Notes under the pieces: model-generated
The model's database searches: none
What the model was told of the DNA's origin: nothing
What the model saw: only the letters and a program-made list of their open reading frames with translations
Part shown: one piece after another, positions 20,930 through 34,545 of the stretch
Position numbering within the stretch: the first letter of the stretch is position 1
How the letters are laid out: the number at the start of each line of letters is the position of its first letter
Assembly: GCA_030268105.1 (NCBI GenBank)
Contig: BSDZ01000128.1
Coordinates: 124,001-188,000 of the forward strand
Length of the DNA: 64,000 nucleotides
Source: Volvox africanus
Taxonomy: Eukaryota; Chlorophyta; Chlorophyceae; Chlamydomonadales; Volvocaceae
Reading direction: 5' to 3'
Translations under genes and position numbers: made by a program

Positions 20930-23659
20930 CTAATATGGCAGACAACGGCCGAAAGGAAAGCCCGGTATTGCATAGTACATATCATCGTACTGCTCGTCCA
21001 TGGCATCCCACAGATCCGAGACGCTGCCATCGGTGTGAAGCCCCTGCAGCCGTATATCCGTGCAGGGCCGCGCATAAGCCTAAGGGTTTTATCATTTGTA
21101 CAACGGTAGGACATAAAAAGATTTGATCTGTCGTAACAAGTCACCAGATAATCAGGGCCAGGGCCAGGGCCAGGGCCAGGGCCAGGGCTAGCTCGGACGC
21201 CTAACCCGATAGGACACGAGTAGTAAGTTTGCTCCTCCCAAAGTGGAATACCAGGTCTCTTATCATCTTCCTTCCATCCATCCTTCCCGGTGCACCCTAG
21301 TAAGCACCTGGATTGCTGAGACCCACGGGTCCATGGCTTAGCATGCCCTCTGAGCCCCGCCCCATGAGCCCCACTCCCTACTCACCGGCCAGCACTAACA
21401 CGGTGGGGGCAATGTCAATGTGCTGCGTCGTGGTAACCACCTTGGAGCCGGCAGCCAGACCCGGGCCCTGAGGCCAGGGACGACGGGTGGAGGGGTGAAG
21501 TCCAGGGATTTCTGCCACAAAAGGATAAGGGTTCTTGAGTATTAGGCTAGGAGGGCAAAGGACAGGCGGACGGAGGTTGGGACTACGATTTTAGGCGGGG
21601 GAGGCAGGGTTAAAGATGCAACAGAAAGGTGCGTGCAAGGATTTATGGCAAGGACGACGGAGGGCCTGGTTCTGGTGGCAGTGGTTGCCTCATGTTAAAG
21701 GAAGGAGGGGGCGATGATACGAAATCTACAATCTATAATCTATATTATTATACACCTATCCCCACCCCACCCACGCCCCTCCCACCTAACGCCACGACCA
21801 TCTCTCATCCACAGCTCGCATGCACCTCAGCGGCACTCGGTGGATCTCCTCTAAGAAGGTCACATTTGCGGCCGTGAGGGGGTCTCGCGCCAGCAGCCAC
21901 GCTGGCTTCCCACTAACCCCCGGGTCATTCTGGGCGGTCGTGGCAGTGCCGCTCCACTCAGCTCCTCCCACAGTGTCAGGCCGCAAGTAAATAAGGCCTA
22001 CGCGTTTGGATGGTGGCTGGCGTCGTCCCCGGTAGGGAATGTGGAATCAATCGGGGCGTAAGCTAAGTAGCCGCCAAGGCCGTGCATAATCGTAGAAAGA
22101 AGAGCGATGGGAACCGTGATGATGTATACTATCGGTGTTGTTGGCGACAGCGAAGAGGTGCTGCGAGAGACGTTGGTAGATGCAAGCAAAAGTTAATGTA
22201 TGAGTGCTTGCCCCCTCCCCCCGCATTCACCTGTGTATAGCGTGGTGTACCCAGCTTTCTGCAGCCAGGTGGGGAGCCACTCGCGATCCAAATCCAGCGC
22301 ACGGAATTTTGCAGAACCTCCTGTATGTGAGGAAGGGGTTGTGGGTTCGCGGGCCAGGGCCTCGGGGATGACGAATTTAATTTGTGGAAAAATGGTTTCC
22401 GCGGCCAGACGGCGAACCCCTTGGGGTGGCAAAAGAATGAATGGAAGAACGGAAGGACAGAACGAACTCGCTTTGTGGACGGCCCAGAAAGGGGAGGGGT
22501 CTGCGGTGAGAACAGGAAGGTTGATTAGGAAGGATGATAGTGCCTAGAGTTGAAGGGATGCAGAGCCGCGGAGCGGGGAGGGCTGGCGGGTTTCAGTTGC
22601 TGTTGGGTCAAATGACAGTCATCCGTCCACCTCCGGGAGAGGGGTTGTCATCAATGGCCATTGGGGCGGCCTTTCCTTGTCTCCTGTCTCGCTCATAAAT
22701 GTAAATCTGTGCTTAGAAAAAGGTGGTAATGAGAAACTCTTAAATATGTCTGGTTCCGGAGCATGACCTACACCAAAACCCGGGTCCATGTTCGCTCCGC
22801 CAATTAACCTGACTGACGGTAATGACAAGGGGCCGCACGTCGCAATGTGGCTTCGAAGCCACCCGTCCACCCAGGAATACTTCTTCCATCGGGGGAGATC
22901 GGGTATTACCGTCTGAGGCTTACGATCGTATCCAGGCTAGTCGGGGACGGCAGGGTGGAACCTGTCATTTAAAACTTGACGTACCGTGTGGTCCGAGCAC
23001 GTCTGTGAAATTGGTATTGGGACTCAGCTGGCCGCGTTGGAGGCTGACCCGGGAAGGGCAGCAGATGGGAGTAGTGACGAAATGGTTCGTAAAGGTGACA
23101 CCTGGTTTGCAGCAACATCGGGACATAACCGAATAAGGAACCGATGCCTGCAGGAACTGACAGGAAGATTACCAACTTCCAACAACCAACCATTTTTACT
23201 TACCAGCTCAAAGAATCTTGAACAACATCTATGATTCAAGAAAATTTCTGAACATTCCTGGTCGCGTCGTCGTGCACGAAAGTCGCACGTCGCCAAATGA
23301 TTGATGGTCCGGTTACGATGCCCTTACCTCGGTCTCGCAAAAGCCGTTTCGTCGCCGGTACTGAGATTAATCTACATCATCTACAAGGATAAGGATAGAG
23401 TTTGGACGCCGTGCTACAGATGCCGAATATGTGATGATACCCAGATACAGCATTACATTTAGAAATCGCTTCCTTTGAAATTTCTTTGGATTAAACGATT
23501 TATTTGACGGAAATTCTTACGTGGAAATTCTTTACTCGACGGAAGAAGTATTTCAAGATATGCTCATTTCATGCAAAGCATGACGTTGGTTGGCTTGGGG
23601 GCTGTTGCCGTTATTGAACAAAAGGGTAGAACAAAGGTGAGGGACGAGAGGGGACTCAT
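20930..23659 (-). pseudogene. Arylsulfatase-like gene, unit 2
   Basis: It has the same block order as unit 1. The Cys-motif exon reads FTD where unit 1 reads FAD, which is closer to the usual family sequence. The DD exon reads SILILVDD. Module B lies immediately 5' of the start. It shares the extra dinucleotide after RAVDE (GATGAGAGATGG) that breaks the frame. Confidence 0.7.
21155..21190. repeat. GGGCCA tract, unit 2 (6 copies)
   Basis: Six copies, ending GGGCTA. Confidence 0.9.
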
Positions 23660-23671
23660 GTTTTCTTCATG

Positions 23672-24260
23672 TAGCGCCTATCACCCTACACTTGCCGCCT
23701 TCCGCCCGACCGCTGCATTGTAGCACGGAGCTGAACTTGTCTGCCGCGTCTGACTTCCTGCAATGGTAACTATGGAAACGCCTGGCACTTGCACACAATT
23801 CTTGATTCAGGGAACTAAAGAAAACAAGTTCGAGACAAAAAGGCAAATAAAATTGTTCGATGCTCTTACGAGCAAGCCCAATCGGTGAAGCTGTCACGTC
23901 GGAAGCGCGATGGATCAACGGTGAACTGACAAGACTGTCGAAGCTCCCAAACCAACGATTTGATTGCATTTGCATACTTGTGAGAATTAAATAATGGTTA
24001 AGTGTATATGATCTTTCGGGCAATTGTTCAATCCCAACCGTAATTGTTTTGCTGTTGCTTCATAAACGCGTGAGTGCAGCGGTTGACCAAGGAACCAGGG
24101 AGGTCGAACTTATCAAAGTCCACATCTACCAGCAGGCACCTAGAATACACACATTTATAGTCCGTGCTGCAACTTGCATCGTATGAAAGGTTACAACATA
24201 TCTCAAATTTCTCGTTTCTACCTTTCCAACATCCTGTTTCTGTCCTCTCGTGCGACTTAA
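23672..24260. other. Module B, unit 2
   Basis: It occupies the same insertion interval as module A but is unrelated in sequence: TAGCGCCTATCACCCTACAC through GTGCGACTTAA. From about 23740 it matches the left-flank repeat 965-1486. Its right half is a plus-oriented copy of the dispersed repeat that also lies inverted at 29323-29507. Confidence 0.85.
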
Positions 24261-25351
24261 AGGCGGCATCCATATGCCTACCCATTTGTTGCCTCGACCG
24301 GGTGCCTCAGGAATTAATTCCTAGCAATCAGCATCACAATTGTACGGGCGAAAATAATCCAATGGAACGATTGAGCCAGTTTGAATACTTGTCGTTCAGA
24401 TACGCTATAGATTCGAAGCTAGCATGAACACAGGCAAGGGCGTGTGTGTGGGTTATGTACATCTGGTTGGTCACACATGTGCAGAGGCTAAGGTTTCAGC
24501 ATGCCCGTACATGTGGCAGGGTGGATTCCCGATGCGGATGGAGCTTGCTCTGGTGTTGGTTTTGCAGACATATACAATGAATCACTTCTGCGCTGTATGT
24601 TAGCACACCAGCTATGGACAGGCAGAAAGCAACTGCGTGGACTCATGCGTGTCGTTGAGCATTAGACTACGTGTGTATCAGGCCTTGGCGCATGCTCTTT
24701 CACGCTTCGATGCCTTTGATTTTCCTTCAAACAGACTTATTATCGAACACGTTTCACTGGAAGATAAGCGCGTGGAAGGGAGATGCCACGAGAGAACTGT
24801 GCGTGTGGGGGCGTTGACGCGCGGCGGGCAGCAGCTGGGGCGCAATCAGTTGGGGCTCAGCCATATGGGCGCTTGCCAGGAGCCTCTTTGTCCGACACCA
24901 TGGATCCGGCGCGATCCATGCACCCAGGGCACTTGTGAAGCGTATGGAGCTTGCTGTGTCGTTGATTATGCAGTTTTATTCATTGTATATGCGCTGTATG
25001 CACAACGAGCTATGGGTAGCCGGAGATGAACCGTTCAAATAAATGCATGTTGGGCATTAGACTACGTGTGTATGAGGCCGGATGGCCGTGTCTATTTATA
25101 CATTGATCAGGACGTATTCACATACGGCTGGTAGAGGATGCCACGGCATGGGAACAGTGACATCCACGACATTGTACGCCTGATGGCTGGTGCGTGCTCG
25201 TGCCTTCATGCATATCTAAGTTGTGGAGGGGCTGCGGGCTGAATGTGTGTGTATGTTTGTGTATGATACGTTCACGTTCACTGTTTGGAAACTAGTTTGA
25301 TAAGCCTCACCCCGCCGTTCGTATGGCCTATGGGTATGTGTTTATACCCCT

Positions 25352-28300
25352 TCACGTGATATATTGATGACGAGCATGTGAACCATTCAGCTGTGTTGAC
25401 TGCATTACCGAGCTACTAGAGCTGTGTAAACATCTTGCCGTATCCGTTAATTGTGTAGGCGTGTACTCAGACAGGAAGGGCACAGAAAACTGAAACATAA
25501 TGACATCTTGTCACACTGTAGGGGCTACGCAGCAAATATGGAATTATTGACGAGGGTCTGAGCTCAGGGTGTGTGTGGTTAAGAAACTTACATGAAACAC
25601 AAACAGAATTATGAAAGTACCAATCACGATATAGTACAAAACAAAGGTATCAGAGTCTGCCCAATTAAGGGTGGTATCGAAAGACACCGAATATGAATTC
25701 AAAGCCCCATATACATGTTTCGTTCCAGGGACAGGCAAAGTGTCCAAGGAAGCTCCCAAGGATCCTGGATCGCGTGTTTCTGGGGTCGTAACCCTCCATG
25801 TGGTGGGGTTTCTTTACCTCGCACCCATTACTCCTCCATTGCACAAACAGGGACAATCAAGACGTCCCGGCCAAAGCCACTCCGGCGGCTAAGGCCCCCC
25901 CTTTGTCCCAGCCAAAGCCGCTCCAGCGGCTAAGGCCCCCCTTTTGTCCCAGCCAAAGCCGCTCCGGCGGCTAAAGCCCGCTTCTTTTTGCCACTCGTTA
26001 CACAAGCAAAGGACAATACGTCCCAGCCACAGCCGCCCTGGAGGCAGAGCCCCCGACCAGTCCACACCAGGGCATTAAATCTGCGTGGAAAGGGTTTGTT
26101 AGTCAGTAAGGACATGTCTAATTATTATCGTAAGAACTGAGCGACACAATAAAACAGGCAGGCCAAGTCCCACACTTACCTTCTGATGACTAACATTAAG
26201 CCCTGATAAGATGCATGCAATCCCCCCTTTGTTTCCCTTGCTCCACCCCTCACTCCACATATTCCTTCGGCATGCGCATCTAGTTGTTGTTCTCAAGTCT
26301 GCTATATGCGACTTGCAAGTGTTCGAAGGCTTTGAAGGCCAACACCCTGTGTTGCCCACCGAGCAGATGACGGTGTGGGTTCACCTGCCACCTGAGCCTG
26401 TCGTACACAGCCTTCCGTCCCTGGGTTTTGAACTTTTCCGGAGCAAGCTGGAAGATGAGACGGTCGCCAAGTGCCTCATCTTCCAGATTGCTAAATGTGA
26501 TCACCCACTCAACCACATCCGCATTTGTAAGCCCCTCAGTGGGTATGACGACATGGCTCACGTGGCCCAACCCGTTATCTGCACTTTGGGTATCTCCGCT
26601 TTCGGCCACGTCCCTCTCGTGGCACACCACATTATCCGCACTTTGGGTATCTCCGCTTTCGGCCACGTCCCTCTCGTGGCACACCACATTATCCGCACTT
26701 TGGGTATCTCCGCTTTCGACCACGTGCCTCTCGTGGCACACCACGTTATCCGCACTTTGGGTATCTCCGCTTTCGGCCACGTCCCTCTCGTGGCACACCA
26801 CGTTATCCGCACTTTGGGTATCTCCACTTTCGGCCACGTCCCTCTCGTGGCACACCACATTCTCCGCACTTTGGGTATCTCCGCTTTCGGCCACGTCCCT
26901 CTCGTGGCACACCATGTTATCCGCACTTTGGGTATCTCCGCTTTTGGCCACGTCCCTCTCGTGGCACACCACATTATCCGCACTTTCGGTATCTCCGCTT
27001 TCGGCCACGTCCCTCTCGTGGCACACCACGTTATCTGCACTTTGGGTATCTCCGCTTTCGGCCACGTCCCTCTCGTGGCACACCACGTTATCCGCACTTT
27101 GGGTATCTCCGCTTTCGGCCATGTGCCTCTCGTAGTTAACCTCACTCTCATAATTGCCGATATGGACCACTGGCACCTCGTGGTCGATTTTGCTCTTGAT
27201 GCTCTGCGCATCCTGGTGTTGGAACACAGACACCTCATAGTCAAACCCATCACTTTTGGTCCTATTTTTCCAGGGCTGAACTTCATGGTCAGGCTCACTG
27301 ACGTCTGCCTCGTTGGGTATCTCCATAGGAACGACTGTCTGAGAACCCATAATCCAGCCAGATATTTGCTGCATGGACGGCAACCTAAGTTGCCAGCACA
27401 GCACCTTCGGCTGCAGATGCACCGCGGTCGAAGAGAGAAATATGGTCCTGCGGCAATGGGCGAAAAGTTAATTTTCTGTGACTTAAAATGGTTCAGGCTT
27501 TGACCTTGACCGTGAGGCGGCGGCGGCATCCCAATCACAAACAGCTACAACGCAAGGAAAGCTGCCCATATAGTTAATTTTTAATTAAGCTTAGCAAAGA
27601 CATCGGTGGAGTCAGCCACGAAAATTGGAAAAGGCTCGAGCGTACCTTGGGTAGAAGACCTCGAAGCATGTCCGCGCCAGGTAGAAGATTCCACTGAGCA
27701 TGGCTTTTAGGACGGGCCTAGCGACACAGCTCATGGTATCCGAATCCACGCAAACAAGCAAGCCTATCCAAAGACCAGGTGTGCTTGCAGCTTAAGGCTG
27801 CGGTGTGCGTATGTTGAAAGTCAAGTTGGATAGAGATAGAGTGTGCAGAGCAGGTAGCAGTAAACAACGTTGCATTTAAAACGCTGTAGTGAGAAAATGC
27901 GCACTGAACGGCCTAAGTAGCAAAAGTTTGATGAAAGTACGGCGGAGAGTGTACCTCCATGATAATCTGCCCTGCCAGGGGCTTCTTTACATCTGTGAGA
28001 AACTTTGAGGTATTTCGTTGCTTACGGAAAGCTTTCAATCAATCCACGGTCATGATGGCACAGGGAAGTTATGTGCATTCAGTACTAAGCTGGAATCACG
28101 GCCAGTAGCATCTGAGGACGACGCGAAGTTGAACCTCTTTTTAATAACTGAAACATGGGAAATGACAGGGTCTATTACTGCATCTGAAAAGGGCAAACCA
28201 CCTCCTGGCTTTCTGAGAACCACAATTCCGAAGCAAACTTGATACGAAGTCGCACATGTACATGGAAGTATATGAACTATAATCACATTACTGTAGACAT

Positions 28301-28919
28301 AATACAGGACACAGAATAGAATACACATATGTTTTGTAGGTTCCTTTGGAAGGCTTAGGGTTACTGCCCCGGGGAAGAACACTGCTTGCCAATACATACT
28401 GCCTTCCGCGCATGCATGGCGCCGGCATGATGCTCGATGTAAATTACATTACTCCAACGCGATGAACACCCGGGATAGATCTCGCTCAGAACCTCGCTCT
28501 GGCAACCAGTCACCTTCGCGATGCCCACCCGTTCGTTGGAGCTTTGCGCCCCACCCTAGCTGAGACCTGTTATGGCTTCGTCCAACACCTCCGTCTACTG
28601 CCTCCCCTTGGTCCGTAGCCCTTCTGCCCGGTCGCCTGACAACTGCCGCACCCATTCACACCATCCCCGCACATGCAGCCCGTCTGGCGAGCTAAATAAC
28701 GCATAATAGATTGGGGCATAACAAATTCACCACGCAACCAAATTTTGACACGAAACAATCCAACAAACACGACGTGTTTTTTGTCCCGAGACACTCTGAT
28801 TATGACTCCAGGGGGACACGTTGTGCTTAGGGCACACTGCCACACTAATTCAATGGTCAATGGTTGCACTTCATCCAGATGATGTAGATAGGTTGCAACC
28901 ATCCAGATAGATCCTACAT
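25352..28919 (-). CDS. Putative membrane protein gene, unit 2 (10 repeats)
   Basis: The exon blocks are the same as in unit 1, with two extra 19-residue repeats. The first exon reads IMRYLARQ where unit 1 has IMRSLARQ. The extra repeats leave the frame unchanged. Confidence 0.5.
25870..25978. repeat. 41-bp minisatellite, unit 2
   Basis: Same copy number as unit 1. Confidence 0.85.
26574..27135 (-). repeat. 57-bp coding VNTR, unit 2 (10 copies)
   Basis: It includes copies with VVESGDT and AKSGDT and one reading ADNMVC. Confidence 0.9.
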
Positions 28920-29322
28920 CTAGGGGGAAAACACCATCATTGGAACTTGCGCTTGGAATGAGCCTGCTTTGAGAATTATTTCAGAAATTATTCGGCGGAA
29001 GTTGTGGCCTGTTGTTGTACAGCGGTGGTGGGTTCAGGGCCCGCAGGACAAGAGTTGTGTCGGTCTACTTGAAGACGGAACAAGGAGATGAACGTTTGGA
29101 AGTTGAGATAGCAGTTTGAAGATTGGGATGTACGAACACACTGTCATGGCACACTTCATGAACGGTTGGGAAATGTGGTGTTTGGTCTGTAAAAATGTCC
29201 AATGGGAACGCTGCCTCGACTAAACCCTAAGCTTAATGGTTACAACTGGCCATATGCCGCCTAGATGGCCGCGCGGGTTGACGAACGAACGTTTACGGTA
29301 TGTCGGTAGGTTGCTTGATGTA

Positions 29323-29507
29323 GATATGTTGCAACCTTTTAAGCCATGCAAGCTGCAGCAACGGACTCTTAATGTGTCTGTCCTAGATGCCTGCTCGTAG
29401 ATGTGGACTTTGGATAGGTTGGCCCTCCCCGATTCCTTGATCAACCGCTGCACTCACGCGTTTAGGAAGCAACAGCAAAACAATTACGCTTGGGATTTAA
29501 CGACTCC
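29323..29507 (-). repeat. Inverted dispersed-repeat copy, unit 2
   Basis: Together with the plus-oriented copy in module B, it makes an inverted pair about 5 kb apart within the unit. Confidence 0.75.
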
Positions 29508-29641
29508 CTGAAGAAATTATGTACACTTCATTTGGCCCACTCCCCTCCATTGGTGCGCATATCCGTTAGGCTGATGGTTCTTTCCATCTATGCAACCTGG
29601 GAAATAGCAACAAAATATGCCGTGTGAGGATTAATGATATG

Positions 29642-29642
<1 letters not shown>

Positions 29643-29673
<31 letters not shown>
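29643..29673. repeat. (CA)n microsatellite, unit 3 (~31 bp)
   Basis: The shortest run. Confidence 0.95.
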
Positions 29674-29675
<2 letters not shown>

Positions 29676-30387
29676 GGCAAGTGAACGTGCACGCCGCATG
29701 CCTGCACTAATTGGGAGTGCTTATTTTGCATCCCCAAACTCATCCATTTGCGCGCGAGGAGTGATTCGGGATGTTGGCACACCATGTCGCGCCGCGCCAC
29801 GTTGTGCTGCCCCACGTCACGCGAGCAAACTTCTAAATTCACAGAATTTTACATTTAAGCAGCGCAGCATATATACATATTTATAGCCAATATTACTGAT
29901 AGCTCACTTTATCCAGGCCGCGGAATTTAAGAATCGAATAAAGGAGGTTCTTCAGCTTTAAAGATTCTGTCCGCCAGGCGCTGATCGCTTTGGCTGCCTC
30001 GTACAGTTAAATAAGAGTTCGAAATATGCCGATTTTACGTAGTCAGTTGCATTTATATATGCAAGAGAAGTTCACATTACCAATGACCACAAACAAAGTA
30101 AAGAGCGAAGTAAAGCTTTCTATACTGAATGTCATAGGGACAAACCAGAGCTGGGACTGCTCCGGGACAAACGCAAATGGTCATTTTTGCGGGCACAGGG
30201 GCTTATCCAACACTGCACCCATTCTGGTCTTGTAACAAATATGTTCCCCTGGCTTGATAGTTAGAAGTGTACCTTAAAATTGGGTCTGGGAAAATTGGGT
30301 TTGGAGGTGCATGGTGTTGGACCCTTAGCCTTTTCGAGCTCTTTGAGCAGTCTTGCTTACCCAAGCATTCATTTGTGCCTTTGATCT

Positions 30388-30535
30388 TGTCAAAAAAATG
30401 TAGTTAAGGTTTTTTAGATCAAAACAAGCTTATGAAGAAGAAATAGAACAAAATTCAAAATTATATAGAACATTAAGTAATAGACCAGAAGAAAGAACTG
30501 ACCAAGTTATACGAAATTAAAAATGAGCTTTTACT
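30388..30535 (+). other. AT-rich island, unit 3
   Basis: Matches the unit 2 island. Confidence 0.4.
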
Positions 30536-31214
30536 AAGCGTTCCCAATATTTTGCATTGACGCCCACATCTATGCTGCGGTGATGTTGCCTACCCGTCAC
30601 GCCCTACCCTAGACGGACCACATGTAGCCATTCCCGCCTTCGTTCGAAGGCCTCCAATCAGCCCCAGATGCACAATAATCTTAACTCCAACTATCCAAAC
30701 TTCCGAAGCCTACAGCTCCAAATCCTAAGCCCGTACCGACCGTTGCATGCCTCGCATCCAGGGTCTGAGTACAACATGTACAACATACAACTGATCGCTT
30801 AATAAATTATCAACTCCCCATATCTTCTGCCGGAAGCACAATGCAGAATTACCGAAAGTTCGAATACGTAGGCCGATATGCCGATAGGCCGATAGCAGAT
30901 GGACGCGGGAGAGAGAGTAGAGCCACGAGAGAGGAGAAGGAAACATGGCGGAACGTGTGGCGCTTACTACAACCCCCTGCTGCAAACCTCTCTCGGCAAA
31001 GTTGGAACGTAAGCCCGATCCTTCGTAATAAGCAGCATTCTCATCCAGTTCGAATAGAATTTAGCAAGAACAGCAACACAGGAAGGGATAGAATCCCAAT
31101 CTCAATCTTGACTTTGTGCCTTCCTCATTATTACGCGGTTTTCACTCTAACTGCGCAATCCGGCACGACCGCCACGGCCGCGCCGCGAAATAACGACCAT
31201 TCGTTTTCCAGGTC

Positions 31215-33944
31215 CTAATATGGCAGACAACGGCCGAAAGGAAAGCCCGGTATTGCATAGTACATATCCTCGTACTGCTCGTCCATGGCATCCCACAGAT
31301 CCGAGACGCTGCCATCGGTGTGAAGCCCCTGCAGCCGTATATCCGTGCAGGGCCGCGCATAAGCCTAAGGGTTTTATCATTTGTACAACGGTAGGACATA
31401 AAAAGATTTGATCTGTCGTAACAAGTCACCAGATAATCAGGGCCAGGGCCAGGGCCAGGGCCAGGGCCAGGGCTAGCTCGGACGCCTAACCCGATAGGAC
31501 ACGAGTAGTAAGTTTGCTCCTCCCAAAGTGGAATACCAGGTCTCTTATCATCTTCCTTCCATCCATCCTTCCCGGTGCACCCTAGTAAGCACCTGGATTG
31601 CTGAGACCCACGGGTCCATGGCTTAGCATGCCCTCTGAGCCCCGCCCCATGAGCCCCACTCCCTACTCACCGGCCAGCACTAACACGGTGGGGGCAATGT
31701 CAATGTGCTGCGTCGTGGTAACCACCTTGGAGCCGGCAGCCAGACCCGGGCCCTGAGGCCAGGGACGACGGGTGGAGGGGTGAAGTCCAGGGATTTCTGC
31801 CACAAAAGGATAAGGGTTCTTGAGTATTAGGCTAGGAGGGCAAAGGACAGGCGGACGGAGGTTGGGACTACGATTTTAGGCGGGGGAGGCAGGGTTAAAG
31901 ATGCAACAGAAAGGTGCGTGCAAGGATTTATGGCAAGGACGACGGAGGGCCTGGTTCTGGTGGCAGTGGTTGCCTCATGTTAAAGGAAGGAGGGGGCGAT
32001 GATACGAAATCTACAATCTATAATCTATATTATTATACACCTATCCCCACCCCACCCACGCCCCTCCCACCTAACGCCACGACCATCTCTCATCCACAGC
32101 TCGCATGCACCTCAGCGGCACTCGGTGGATCTCCTCTAAGAAGGTCACATTTGCGGCCGTGAGGGGGTCTCGCGCCCGCAGCCACGCTGGCTTCCCACTA
32201 ACCCCCGGGTCATTCTGGGCGGTCGTGGCAGTGCCGCTCCACTCAGCTCCTCCCACAGTGTCAGGCCGCAAGTAAATAAGGCCTACGCGTTTGGATGGTG
32301 GCTGGCGTCGTCCCCGGTAGGGAATGTGGAATCAATCGGGGCGTAAGCTAAGTAGCCGCCAAGGCCGTGCATAATCGTAGAAAGAAGAGCGATGGGAACC
32401 GTGATGATGTATACTATCGGTGTTGTTGGCGACAGCGAAGAGGTGCTGCGAGAGACGTTGGTAGATGCAAGCAAAAGTTAATGTATGAGTGCTTGCCCCC
32501 TCCCCCCGCATTCACCTGTGTATAGCGTGGTGTACCCAGCTTTCTGCAGCCAGGTGGGGAGCCACTCGCGATCCAAATCCAGCGCACGGAATTTTGCAGA
32601 ACCTCCTGTATGTGAGGAAGGGGTTGTGGGTTCGCGGGCCAGGGCCTCGGGGATGACGAATTTAATTTGTGGAAAAATGGTTTCCGCGGCCAGACGGCGA
32701 ACCCCTTGGGGTGGCAAAAGAATGAATGGAAGAACGGAAGGACAGAACGAACTCGCTTTGTGGACGGCCCAGAAAGGGGAGGGGTCTGCGGTGAGAACAG
32801 GAAGGTTGACTAGGAAGGATGATAGTGCCTAGAGTTGAAGGGATGCAGAGCCGCGGAGCGCGGAGGGCTGGCGGGTTTCAGTTGCTGTTGGGTCAAATGA
32901 CAGTCATCCGTCCACCTCCGGGAGAGGGGTTGTCATCAATGGCCATTGGGGCGGCCTTTCCTTGTCTCCTGTCTCGCTCATAAATGTAAATCTGTGCTTA
33001 GAAAAAGGTGGTAATGAGAAACTCTTAAATATGTCTGGTTCCGGAGCATGACCTACACCAAAACCCGGGTCCATGTTCGCTCCGCCAATTAACCTGACTG
33101 ACGGTAATGACAAGGGGCCGCACGTCGCAATGTGGCTTCGAAGCCACCCGTCCACCCAGGAATACTTCTTCCATCGGGGGAGATCGGGTATTACCGTCTG
33201 AGGCTTACGATCGTATCCAGGCTAGTCGGGGACGGCAGGGTGGAACCTGTCATTTAAAACTTGACGTACCGTGTGGTCCGAGCACGTCTGTGAAATTGGT
33301 ATTGGGACTCAGCTGGCCGCGTTGGAGGCTGACCCGGGAAGGGCAGCAGATGGGAGTAGTGACGAAATGGTTCGTAAAGGTGACACCTGGTTTGCAGCAA
33401 CATCGGGACATAACCGAATAAGGAACCGATGCCTGCAGGAACTGACAGGAAGATTACCAACTTCCAACAACCAACCATTTTTACTTACCAGCTCAAAGAA
33501 TCTTGAACAACATCTATGATTCAAGAAAATTTCTGAACATTCCTGGTCGCGTCGTCGTGCACGAAAGTCGCACGTCGCCAAATGATTGATGGTCCGGTTA
33601 CGATGCCCTTACCTCGGTCTCGCAAAAGCCGTTTCGTCGCCGGTACTGAGATTAATCTACATCATCTACAAGGATAAGGATAGAGTTTGGACGCCGTGCT
33701 ACAGATGCCGAATATGTGATGATACCCAGATACAGCATTACATTTAGAAATCGCTTCCTTTGAAATTTCTTTGGATTAAACGATTTATTTGACGGAAATT
33801 CTTACGTGGAAATTCTTTACTCGACGGAAGAAGTATTTCAAGATATGCTCATTTCATGCAAAGCATGACGTTGGTTGGCTTGGGGGCTGTTGCCGTTATT
33901 GAACAAAAGGGTAGAACAAAGGTGAGGGACGAGAGGGGACTCAT
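31215..33944 (-). pseudogene. Arylsulfatase-like gene, unit 3
   Basis: It is nearly identical to the unit 2 copy, with module B 5'. The last exon keeps Glu (YEDMYYAIP), as in unit 1, where units 2, 4, 5 and 6 have Asp (YDDMYYAIP). Confidence 0.7.
31440..31475. repeat. GGGCCA tract, unit 3 (6 copies)
   Basis: Same length as unit 2. Confidence 0.9.
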
Positions 33945-33956
33945 GTTTTCTTCATG

Positions 33957-34545
33957 TAGCGCCTATCACCCTACACTTGCCGCCTTCCGCCCGACCGCTG
34001 CATTGTAGCACGGAGCTGAACTTGTCTGCCGCGTCTGACTTCCTGCAATGGTAACTATGGAAACGCCTGGCACTTGCACACAATTCTTGATTCAGGGAAC
34101 TAAAGAAAACAAGTTCGAGACAAAAAGGCAAATAAAATTGTTCGATGCTCTTACGAGCAAGCCCAATCGGTGAAGCTGTCACGTCGGAAGCGCGATGGAT
34201 CAACGGTGAACTGACAAGACTGTCGAAGCTCCCAAACCAACGATTTGATTGCATTTGCATACTTGTGAGAATTAAATAATGGTTAAGTGTATATGATCTT
34301 TCGGGCAATTGTTCAATCCCAACCGTAATTGTTTTGCTGTTGCTTCATAAACGCGTGAGTGCAGCGGTTGACCAAGGAACCAGGGAGGTCGAACTTATCA
34401 AAGTCCACATCTACCAGCAGGCACCTAGAATACACACATTTATAGTCCGTGCTGCAACTTGCATCGTATGAAAGGTTACAACATATCTCAAATTTCTCGT
34501 TTCTACCTTTCCAACATCCTGTTTCTGTCCTCTCGTGCGACTTAA
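33957..34545. other. Module B, unit 3
   Basis: It appears identical in length and content to the unit 2 copy. Confidence 0.85.

Larger units (their letters stand above)
19260..29572. repeat. Array unit 2 (module B, 10 VNTR copies)
   Basis: The unit is 10,313 bp. It is closest to unit 3: both share ATGCCGATTTTACG near 19741/30026, where units 5 and 6 read ATGTCGAATTTACG. Confidence 0.95.
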
